A stretch of 31,376 nt of DNA from Acidimicrobiia bacterium (GTDB taxonomy: Bacteria > Actinomycetota > Acidimicrobiia > Acidimicrobiales > Ilumatobacteraceae): assembly GCA_009927565.1 (NCBI GenBank), contig RFMT01000382.1, positions 1-31,376 on the forward strand. Reading direction: 5' to 3'. Positions 8,574 to 15,639 of this stretch are shown piece by piece (position 1 is the first letter of the stretch; each line of letters starts with the position of its first letter). The notes under the pieces were generated by a model. The model worked only from the letters and a program-made list of their open reading frames with translations, did no database searches and was not told where the DNA came from. Position numbers and translations under genes: made by a program.

Positions 8574-9140
8574 TTATGTGCGCATCGGCCAGAACGGGCG
8601 AACCTGATCTTTGATCGCATCACGAGTCGGGTTAGCCGCATCGCGCTCTGACAAAATTGGTTTTGTAATACCCCAGTCGGCTTCTACGGCTTTGTCGTTA
8701 TAGGCCAAACCCAGTTCGTCTTTCGGGTTGTAGTAACTGTCGACCAAATAAGTAATTGTCATGTCGGTTAGCGATGCAAAACCGTGCGCGACGCCTGGCG
8801 GAATAAATATGCCTCGATGATCGTGCGTGCCGTCGGCCCGCGCACCAATATCGATTACCTGAGTCGCGCCATCCGTAGGCGAGCCGACTCGAAGATCGTG
8901 CAAGACGACGCGACACATACCGATCGGCACATACCAATAGTCGGCTTGATGCAGGTGATAGTGCAAACCAACGATGCAACCCGCCTGACGATCACCACGG
9001 TTACCCTGCAACATTTCGCGACCAAGTGGAAACCATTCGCGACGATATGTTTCGATAAAAATACCGCGCGAGTCGCCATGCATCTGCGGCTCAACGATTT
9101 GCACACCTTTAATCACGCTCGACTCGGTTATTTTGGCCAT
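8574..9140 (-). CDS. rfbC: dTDP-4-dehydrorhamnose 3,5-epimerase family protein (divergent active site)
   Basis: By family and position this is the 3,5-epimerase of dTDP-L-rhamnose synthesis, a cupin of 188 residues. Family marks are DSRGIFIETYR near 23, GLHYH at 58-62 with the likely catalytic His, IPPGVAHGF near 113 and the C-terminal YYNPKDE...ND region. Two usual substrate-phosphate contacts look changed: the family normally reads RGLHxQ then QGK or QAK, whereas here the Arg is Val (IVGLHYH) and the Lys position is Asp (HQADYW). It may therefore be a divergent epimerase or act on a related nucleotide sugar. Its ATG overlaps the rfbA stop by one base (TAATG). Confidence 0.8.
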   Translation of the reverse strand: MAKITESSVIKGVQIVEPQMHGDSRGIFIETYRREWFPLGREMLQGNRGDRQAGCIVGLHYHLHQADYWYVPIGMCRVVLHDLRVGSPTDGATQVIDIGARADGTHDHRGIFIPPGVAHGFASLTDMTITYLVDSYYNPKDELGLAYNDKAVEADWGITKPILSERDAANPTRDAIKDQVRPFWPMRT

Positions 9141-10225
9141 TATTCAAGCTCAACTTTCGAATCGTCGCCAAGCATCAAACGCAACGCTCGCGGTTGCTGC
9201 ACGCTGCGCATCACTTCAACATCTCGCCCAATCAGCGAATCTGTAAGTTTCGATACGCCGATTATCGAACTGCCGTCAAGAACAACCGAGTGCTCCATTT
9301 CTGATTTGATAACACGGCAGTTTTTACCGAGCGATGTATACGGCCCGATGTAACTGTCTTCGACAATTGCATCTGGCCCAATTACCACCGGCCCACGAAT
9401 TCGAGAATTCGAAATCTTCGCACCTTTTTCAACGGTCACTCGACCTTGAATCTGCGATGCGCCGTCGACCGCTCCATCAATACGATGAGTCATCGCATCG
9501 AGAACCAGACGATTGCACTCTAAAAGCGGGTCTTTCTTGCCGGTGTCAATCCACCAGCCTTGAAGAACTTTGTGCCGCACCGATAGTTTGTTGTCAACTA
9601 GCCACTGAATAGCGTCGGTGATTTCAAGTTCACCTCGCGCCGATGGCTTAATCGATCGCACTGCCTTGTTGATTGATTTGTCAAACAAATAAACGCCCAC
9701 CAAAGCCAGATCTGACGGCGGGTCTTTTGGTTTTTCGACTAAACGAACCACGTGTCCATCTTTGTCAACTTCGGCCACACCAAACTGTCGTGGGTCTTCA
9801 ACATGACACAACAAGATCTGTGCCGAAGGCTTATCTTTCGCATTGCTCGCGCGCGCGCTTTCGAAGTCGTTGACGAATTCTTCAAGACCTTGCTCGAGCA
9901 TATTGTCGCCCAAATACATAATGAAGTCGTCATCACCCAAAAATTTGTCGGCGATCAGAACGCAGTGCGCCAAGCCGAGAGGCTCATCTTGCGGAATATA
10001 AGTGACCTTGACTCCAAACTGGCTGCCGTCGCCAACCGCAGATTTGATTTCTTCGCGCGTCGAGCCAACGATTATGCCTATCTCACGAATGCCCGCTCGC
10101 GCCATCGCCTCTATTCCATAAAACAAGATTGGTTTATTGGCGATCGGTACTAGTTGTTTGGCGCTCGTATGCGTAATAGGCCTTAACCGAGTTCCGGCGC
10201 CACCAGAGAGAATCAGGCCTTTCAT
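9140..10225 (-). CDS. rfbA: Glucose-1-phosphate thymidylyltransferase, long form
   Basis: First step of dTDP-L-rhamnose synthesis: joins glucose-1-phosphate to dTTP. Residues 1-240 form the nucleotidyltransferase, with GGAGTRLRPITHTSAKQL at the start, the metal-binding LGDN near 106 and LVEKPKDPPSDLALVGVY. From about 250 there are left-handed beta-helix hexapeptide repeats (IKSRIRGPVVIG-type strands and SYIGPYTSLGKNC). At 361 residues it is the long form seen in actinobacteria and antibiotic clusters (StrD-like) rather than the short enterobacterial RmlA. It is the first gene of the operon, and its ATG lies only 44 bases from the start of the divergent aminotransferase gene. Confidence 0.93.
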   Translation of the reverse strand: MKGLILSGGAGTRLRPITHTSAKQLVPIANKPILFYGIEAMARAGIREIGIIVGSTREEIKSAVGDGSQFGVKVTYIPQDEPLGLAHCVLIADKFLGDDDFIMYLGDNMLEQGLEEFVNDFESARASNAKDKPSAQILLCHVEDPRQFGVAEVDKDGHVVRLVEKPKDPPSDLALVGVYLFDKSINKAVRSIKPSARGELEITDAIQWLVDNKLSVRHKVLQGWWIDTGKKDPLLECNRLVLDAMTHRIDGAVDGASQIQGRVTVEKGAKISNSRIRGPVVIGPDAIVEDSYIGPYTSLGKNCRVIKSEMEHSVVLDGSSIIGVSKLTDSLIGRDVEVMRSVQQPRALRLMLGDDSKVELE

Positions 10226-10269
10226 CAGCCCATAAGCCTAGAGCGATACTGCGAACTAGCGTGAACTGC
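10226..10269. promoter_or_regulatory. Very short divergent promoter region, probably giving leaderless transcripts
   Basis: Only 44 bases separate rfbA and the aminotransferase, and neither start has a Shine-Dalgarno sequence. Toward the aminotransferase, TAGCGT (10257-10262) ends 7 bases before ATG 10270. Toward rfbA, TAGGCT (10240-10235 on the minus strand) ends 9 bases before the ATG. TANNNT hexamers at this distance are typical of actinobacterial leaderless genes, where transcription begins at the start codon. The two promoters would overlap and may compete. Confidence 0.4.
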
Positions 10270-11497
10270 ATGAATCAAGCCCGCAATGCGTTTTTGCACC
10301 CGTTCGCCAAACCTACAAAAGACAACTTCATCAAACTTGTGCGTGGAAAAGGCGCTCTCGTTTGGGACGACAAAGGGAACGAACTCGTCGACGGTATGGC
10401 CAGTCTTTGGTATTGCGCGGTCGGCCATGGACGCAAAGAAATTGCCGATGCAGTAGCCAAACAAATCGAAACTCTCGAGGCTTATTCAACATTCGATCCG
10501 TTTACGAGCGATCCAGTCGAGCAACTTGCAACAAGACTTGTTTCGCTTTGCCCGATGTCGAACGCGCGAGTTTTTTTCTGCGGCAGTGGTTCAGAAGCGG
10601 TCGATTCGGCAATGAAACTGGCGCGACTCGCCCATGTGCAGGCGGGCCAACCAGAGCGCACAGTGATTATTTCGCGAATGCGTGGCTATCACGGCACCAA
10701 CTACGGCGGCACCAGCGCGCAAGGTTTGCCGCTAAACAAAGTCGGTTACGGCCCTCTCGTTGCCGATGTTGAGCAGGTCGCCAGCGACGATCTCGAAGCA
10801 TTGTCTGTGATCATGACGCAACGCGGCAAACAAAGTGGCTGCGATTCTCGCCGAGCCTCTGCAGGGAGCGGGCGGTGTTTATCCTCCATCGGCTGAATAT
10901 CTCAAAGGTCTGCGCAAACTTTGCGATCAACACGGCGCGTTTTTGATTTTCGATGAAGTGATTACTGGTTTTGCGCGCCTCGGTACTTGGTTCGGTGCAA
11001 ACTTTTACGGCGTTAATCCGGACTTGCTGTGCTTCGCGAAAGCGGTGACGTCGGGCTATCAGCCCCTCGGTGGTGTGTTTGTCGGCGAAGCCGTTCGCAA
11101 ACCACTTGAGGCCGACCCTGATTTCTTTTTGCGTCACGGCTACACATATTCAGGCCATGCATCTGCTTGCGTCGCCGCGCTCGTCAACCTCGAGATAATC
11201 GAGCGAGAAGGTTTGCGTGATCGCGCAACCGTAATCGGCAAACGAATCGGTGATGCACTCAAGGCACTCGCCCAAGATGGCGTCATTGATCACGCCCGTG
11301 GTGATGGCGCTGTTTGGGCCGCCGGGCTACATGCGTCTCAGAACAACGTCAAGATCCGCGATCGAATGCTCGAACTTGGCGCAATCACTCGAGCGATCAA
11401 TGCAGACACGAATACTTTTTGTCCGCCGCTTGTCATCACTGACTCGCAGCTCGACAAATTACTCGACGCTTTCGCCAAAGCCGCCTCCGGCAAATAG
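10270..11497 (+). CDS. Class III (omega) aminotransferase, interrupted by a frameshift
   Basis: PLP-dependent transfer of a terminal amino group, probably from an omega-amino acid or polyamine to pyruvate or 2-oxoglutarate. The gene reads in two frames: 10270 to about 10833, and 10835 to 11497. Part one has FFCGSGSEAVDSAMKLAR (PLP phosphate site) and RGYHGTNYGG. Part two has ILAEPLQGAGG, FDEVITGFARLG with the PLP-contacting Asp, and CFAKAVTSGYQPLGG with the Schiff-base Lys. Removing one A from the AAA at 10832-10834 joins GKQ to VAAILAEP as in the family and gives about 408 residues. All catalytic parts are intact, which suggests a sequence error. GTG 10261 is an alternative start. The nearest subfamily is beta-alanine/omega-amino acid:pyruvate transaminase, though specificity is uncertain. 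Confidence 0.85.
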
Positions 11498-11511
11498 CAG
11501 ACGCGCTCGAC

Positions 11512-12387
11512 CTAAGTCTTGGGGTGGGTTAGCAGTTTCATCAGGCTGCTGGTGTCCCAGCGCGAGCCACCCATTTCAATCACTCGGGCGTAAAGCGCGT
11601 CTACGAGTTTTGTCATAGTCAAATCGGCGCCGTTGTTGCTTGCCTCGTCAAAGCAGATGCCAAGATCTTTGCGCATCCATTCGACGGCAAAGCCGAAGTC
11701 ATATTGATCGCGAACCATCGTTTTAGAACGGTTTTCCATTTGCCATGACTGCGCCGCGCCTTTTGAAATAACTTCTACGACCTGATCGGCATCAAGACCC
11801 GCACGCATCGCAAAATTAAGTGCCTCTGAGAGCCCTGAGACAACACCTGCAATACAAATTTGATTCACCATCTTTGTTAACTGCCCTGCACCAGCATCGC
11901 CCATACGTTGACATGCTTTGGCATAAGCATCAAATACTGGTCGCACACGATCGAAAACGTCTTGATCATCGCAACCACACATCACCGTTAATGCACCATT
12001 TTCGGCGCCGGCCTGACCACCTGATACTGGTGCATCGATGAAGCCGACACTTTTTTCTTTGCATGCGGCCGAAAGTTCACGTGCAAGAGTTGCCGATGCG
12101 GTCGTGTGATCAACCAAAACCGAACCCGCTTTTAGACCAGCCAGCGCCCCATCGTCACCAAACACAACGCTGCGAACATCGTTGTCGTTGCCAACACAAA
12201 CCATCACAACGTCGCTCTGCTCGCCAACTTCGCGAGGCGTAAGTGCAAAACTGCCGCCATTTTTCGCGACCCACTGCTCGGCTTTTTCTGTATTGCGGTT
12301 GTAGACGACTACGTCATGACCTTTGCTGGCTAGATGGCGCGCCATTGGCGAGCCCATTACGCCGAGTCCGCAAAAACCAACTTTCAT
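11512..12387 (-). CDS. NAD(P)-dependent beta-hydroxyacid dehydrogenase (3-hydroxyisobutyrate dehydrogenase-like)
   Basis: Oxidises a beta-hydroxy acid such as 3-hydroxyisobutyrate to its semialdehyde, or works in reverse as a tartronate-semialdehyde or glyoxylate reductase. The 291 residues begin MKVGFCGLGVMGSPMARHL (GxGxxG). They carry the substrate loop DAPVSGGQAGAENG at 118-131, the catalytic Lys172 in TKMVNQICIAG and a conserved RKDLGI near 240. The gene follows carD by 22 bases on the same strand and converges with the aminotransferase with 14 bases between stops. Valine or beta-aminoisobutyrate breakdown would link the two enzymes through methylmalonate semialdehyde, but this is speculative. 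No terminator is visible in the convergent gap. Confidence 0.85.
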   Translation of the reverse strand: MKVGFCGLGVMGSPMARHLASKGHDVVVYNRNTEKAEQWVAKNGGSFALTPREVGEQSDVVMVCVGNDNDVRSVVFGDDGALAGLKAGSVLVDHTTASATLARELSAACKEKSVGFIDAPVSGGQAGAENGALTVMCGCDDQDVFDRVRPVFDAYAKACQRMGDAGAGQLTKMVNQICIAGVVSGLSEALNFAMRAGLDADQVVEVISKGAAQSWQMENRSKTMVRDQYDFGFAVEWMRKDLGICFDEASNNGADLTMTKLVDALYARVIEMGGSRWDTSSLMKLLTHPKT

Positions 12388-12409
12388 TTCGCGTCAGTCC
12401 GCCGATTTG

Positions 12410-13003
12410 CTATTTCTTTTTTGATGCAGCTTTGGCGGCCGCAGGCTTTGCTGCCGATTTTGTCGCCGTCGACTTGGCTGCAGACTTTGTTGCAGTCTTT
12501 GCGGGCTTAAGAACGCCCTTCTCTAGAGCCTTGTCCAAATAAATTTCTGCTTCTTCAGTAGTGCACTTGAGGGCAGGTTGGATTTCAGAAATCAAGTTGA
12601 CTCGGGCGCGGTCATACATTGTTTTTTCAGCCGCTGACAAAGCCGAGTCACGATCGCGTGCTGCCAAGTTGCGAACAACTTCGGCGACTTGATAAACATC
12701 TCCGCTCTTGAGTTTTTCTTGGTGATTCTTAAATCGACGTGACCAGTTCGCAGGCACACGCGGGTCTGCTTTCGAAAGCACAGAAACCAAGTCTTGCAAT
12801 TCACTCGAAGAAACTGGCGGCCGTACACCGACAGCCGAGATTTGTTCAACCGGAATCGACAATGTCATTTCGTTGATCACAGTGCGCAAAATTAGATAGT
12901 CAGAAGTCTTGCCGAATGCCTTCATTCGCTTGATGTTCAAGACGATGCAGGCGCCATGTTGTGGATAGATGACTGTGTCACCCTTTTTCCATTTAAGTTT
13001 CAC
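12410..13003 (-). CDS. carD: CarD family RNA polymerase-binding regulator with a basic Lys/Ala-rich tail
   Basis: CarD binds the RNA polymerase beta subunit and stabilises open promoter complexes, notably at rRNA promoters. Residues 1-60 form the polymerase-interaction domain (KGDTVIYPQHGACIV). Residues 65-160 form the helical DNA-binding domain, including Trp87 in PANWSRRFKNHQEKL, the equivalent of the tryptophan that wedges into the minor groove near the -10 edge in mycobacteria. From about 163 to 197 there is an added tail of Lys, Ala, Thr and Ser in KSAAK/TKSAAK repeats, like bacterial histone H1-type tails. Mycobacterial CarD is about 162 residues and lacks this. GTG 13003 has a good ribosome site (AGAAGGG). 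It lies 62 bases after the dehydrogenase on the same strand. Confidence 0.93.
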   Translation of the reverse strand: MKLKWKKGDTVIYPQHGACIVLNIKRMKAFGKTSDYLILRTVINEMTLSIPVEQISAVGVRPPVSSSELQDLVSVLSKADPRVPANWSRRFKNHQEKLKSGDVYQVAEVVRNLAARDRDSALSAAEKTMYDRARVNLISEIQPALKCTTEEAEIYLDKALEKGVLKPAKTATKSAAKSTATKSAAKPAAAKAASKKK

Positions 13004-13065
13004 TAAATACCCTTCTCAATCAGACCCCAAAGGATACGTCACGAACGACCCAATAGCCGAATAAT

Positions 13066-15501
13066 TTACGACCGAAGCCGTTCATTGCGCGGGTCGAACA
13101 GCGGCTCTTGCCCAACGGTGGCTTTCTTGCGTTCGCCGAAAATTTCAATTTCAAGTTTGGTGCCAGCAGCCTCAAACTCTGGTCGCACATAGGCAAGGGC
13201 CACGCTCTTATTCAGCGTGAAACTCCAACCACCAGAAGTTGCGATGCCGATTCGCTTTTCGCCGCTGAATACCGAGGCACAAAACGGCGCATCTGCATCG
13301 CCGTCTTCATCAAGTGTCATCGGCACAAATCGCCACTTTGAGCCAGCAGCTTTTTCGGCAACTAGCGCGTCACGGCCCACAAATGAAGGCTTGGTCAAGT
13401 CAACGAAACGATCAAGCGATGCGTCAAACGGCGAGAATCCAATTTCGAGATCGCCCTTCCATCCGCGATAGCACTTGTCAAGACGCAAACTGTCGACCGC
13501 ATAAATACCCATATCGGCAATTTGATGATTCTCGCCCGCTTTCCAGATTGCATCGTAAAGAGCGACCATCTGCTCATTAGATGCGTGCAACTCCCAACCA
13601 AGTTCGCCAACATAGTTAACTCGCAAAGCACGCACAGGGCCGACTGCCGTATCGATCATGCGCATCGACAACCACGGAAACGCTGCATTATCGAGTGCGG
13701 ATGTCGTGACTTGCGACAACACCTCTCGCGAACGCGGCCCAACCAAAATCAGCGAACCGTAATCTTTAGTGACATTCTTCAGTGTCACCGAACCGTCTGT
13801 AGGCAACGCCATCTCGAGCACGTCAAGGTCGTGCCATTCTGAACTTGCAGCACCGACCAGGTAAAAACTGTCTTCTGCAACGCGAACAACGGTGAACTCG
13901 CTCAGAACTTTGCCATCTGGCAACAGCGCGTAAACCAAACTTATGCGTCCTACTTTCGGCAACTTTGTGCAAAGCAAATTGTCGAGATACGCGAACGCAC
14001 CTGGGCCACTTACCTCAATCTTTGTGAAGCCCGGCAAATCAAGAATCGCAACTCCGTTTCGCGCTGCATGCACTTCTTTGGCGACAACTTTGCGCCATCC
14101 ATTGCGTCTGAAAAACGAAAGTGTGTGGTCGGTTACTTCGTTTTTCGGATCAAAATAAGTTGGTCGCTCCCAACCGCCGCGCGCGCCGTATGATGCGCCT
14201 TTCTTCTTAAGTTTCTCGTAGAGCGGCGAAACGTATGCAGGTCTGCCGGCGGGACGCTCTTCAAATGGGAAACCCATTGCATATTCGTTTTGATAGACCT
14301 CGACTGCTTTGTCGATCGTGTATTTCGTAGTTGCGTATTCTTTGTATCGACGGCGGTCAATTGACCACAGATCAAACTCAGGACGACCGGTGAGAATCCA
14401 TTCGGCAATTGCTTTGCCAGCACCGCCACCTTGCGCAATGCCAAAACTGAATGTGTTGCAGTGAAAGAAATTGCGCATGCCACGCTCAGGTCCGAGATAT
14501 GGGTTGCCATCTGGCGCATATGGAATTGGCCCGTTGACAACTTTGGCAATGCCTGCTTCGCCAAGAACTGGCACACGCTCACCAGCATCAAGAATTTGTT
14601 TTTCGAGACGCTCAAGATCTTCTGACCACAACATATTGGCGAACTGATCTGGAATACCGTCGAGCCACATCGGTGTCGCCTGCCACTCGTACGGCCCAAG
14701 AATGAAACCGCTGCGCTCTTGACGCAAATAATAAGAAGTGTCGGGGTCACGAAGTAGCGGCAATGGTTCGGTGCGTGCCGCAAGTTCGTCGATCTCTTCT
14801 GTAATCAAATATTGGTGGGCCATTGTCATGATCGGCAGATGTCGACCGATTAGATCCATCACTTCGCCTGCTCGATAGCCAGCGGCATTGATCACGATTT
14901 CGCACTCGATTTCGGTTTCAACACCAGCAGCACTAGTTGTCACTGTCCACTCGAAGTTTTTGTGTTGACGCAAACCGATAACTCGTTCGTTGCGACGCAC
15001 GCGTGCGCCAAGTGATCGCGCGGCACGCGCCATCGCTTGTGTTACTTGCGAGGGGTCAATATCGCCGTCTAGAGGATCCCACAATGCGCCAAGCAAATCA
15101 TGAGTTTTTAACAATGGATATCGATCAACAAGTTCTGCTGGAGTGAGCATGTCGTACTCCATGTCGTTGGCGCGGGCCATGCTTTTTACATGACGAAACT
15201 CAGCCATGCGCTCTTCGCTATGCGCCAAACGCACCGAACCAGTTACGTGATAGCTGATCGGAAAATCTTTGTCTTTTGCCAACTCGCGATATAAAGATGC
15301 AGAATATTTCTGAACCTGCATAATGCTGTAACTGGTCGAATATGTGGGCACATTGCCTGCTGCATGCCAAGTCGAACCTGAAGTAAGTTCATCGCGTTCG
15401 AGCAACAGCACATCAGTGCAACCCATTTTTGCAAGGTGATAAAGCGCACTACAACCCGCAATACCGCCACCAATAATTACAACTTTTGCTCTCTCGCCCA
15501 T
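13066..15501 (-). CDS. FAD-dependent dimethylglycine/sarcosine dehydrogenase-like protein fused to a GcvT domain (copy 1)
   Basis: Predicted to oxidise an N-methyl group of dimethylglycine, sarcosine or a related amine and pass the carbon to tetrahydrofolate as 5,10-methylene-THF. The 811 residues hold an N-terminal FAD domain (GGGIAGCSALYHL at 11-23), the GSTWHAAG motif at 42-49 whose His46 matches the covalent FAD-His of mammalian DMGDH, an FAO_M-type linker near 370-425, and GcvT plus its C-terminal domain from about 430 (NYVGELGWELHA; GEKRIGIATSGGWSF). The length matches the family. It is divergent from a paralog (copy 2) across a 138-base region, and carD lies downstream on the same strand. 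The true substrate is not fixed by the motifs. Confidence 0.9.
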   Translation of the reverse strand: MGERAKVVIIGGGIAGCSALYHLAKMGCTDVLLLERDELTSGSTWHAAGNVPTYSTSYSIMQVQKYSASLYRELAKDKDFPISYHVTGSVRLAHSEERMAEFRHVKSMARANDMEYDMLTPAELVDRYPLLKTHDLLGALWDPLDGDIDPSQVTQAMARAARSLGARVRRNERVIGLRQHKNFEWTVTTSAAGVETEIECEIVINAAGYRAGEVMDLIGRHLPIMTMAHQYLITEEIDELAARTEPLPLLRDPDTSYYLRQERSGFILGPYEWQATPMWLDGIPDQFANMLWSEDLERLEKQILDAGERVPVLGEAGIAKVVNGPIPYAPDGNPYLGPERGMRNFFHCNTFSFGIAQGGGAGKAIAEWILTGRPEFDLWSIDRRRYKEYATTKYTIDKAVEVYQNEYAMGFPFEERPAGRPAYVSPLYEKLKKKGASYGARGGWERPTYFDPKNEVTDHTLSFFRRNGWRKVVAKEVHAARNGVAILDLPGFTKIEVSGPGAFAYLDNLLCTKLPKVGRISLVYALLPDGKVLSEFTVVRVAEDSFYLVGAASSEWHDLDVLEMALPTDGSVTLKNVTKDYGSLILVGPRSREVLSQVTTSALDNAAFPWLSMRMIDTAVGPVRALRVNYVGELGWELHASNEQMVALYDAIWKAGENHQIADMGIYAVDSLRLDKCYRGWKGDLEIGFSPFDASLDRFVDLTKPSFVGRDALVAEKAAGSKWRFVPMTLDEDGDADAPFCASVFSGEKRIGIATSGGWSFTLNKSVALAYVRPEFEAAGTKLEIEIFGERKKATVGQEPLFDPRNERLRS

Positions 15502-15639
15502 CGCCTTGACCGCACCCTCTCTAAAACCGCACTCTTATTGGCGTCAAATTCTAAAAACTCAGTGCCAAACTGTAGCGTTGTCAAGGCTAAAGAATGAAGA
15601 AGCGCATAAACAAATTGTGAACTAAGCAAGAGGTATTCA
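15502..15639. promoter_or_regulatory. Shared divergent upstream region of the two dehydrogenase paralogs
   Basis: These 138 bases have no gene and must carry promoters in both directions. The segment TTGTCAA at 15578-15584 contains overlapping -35-like hexamers for both strands (TTGTCA forward, TTGACA reverse), but no convincing -10 at standard spacing was found for either. The ribosome site AAGAGGT precedes the plus-strand ATG at 15640. Shared control of both copies is likely from position alone. Confidence 0.35.

Noticed and set aside
8570..8641. Longer N-terminus for rfbB from 8641
   Set aside because: It would overlap rfbC by about 70 bases and adds a basic stretch before the conserved MKIFVTGG start.
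8784..9353. 189-codon plus-strand frame across the rfbC/rfbA junction
   Set aside because: It lies wholly opposite two well-supported genes and has no recognisable domain.
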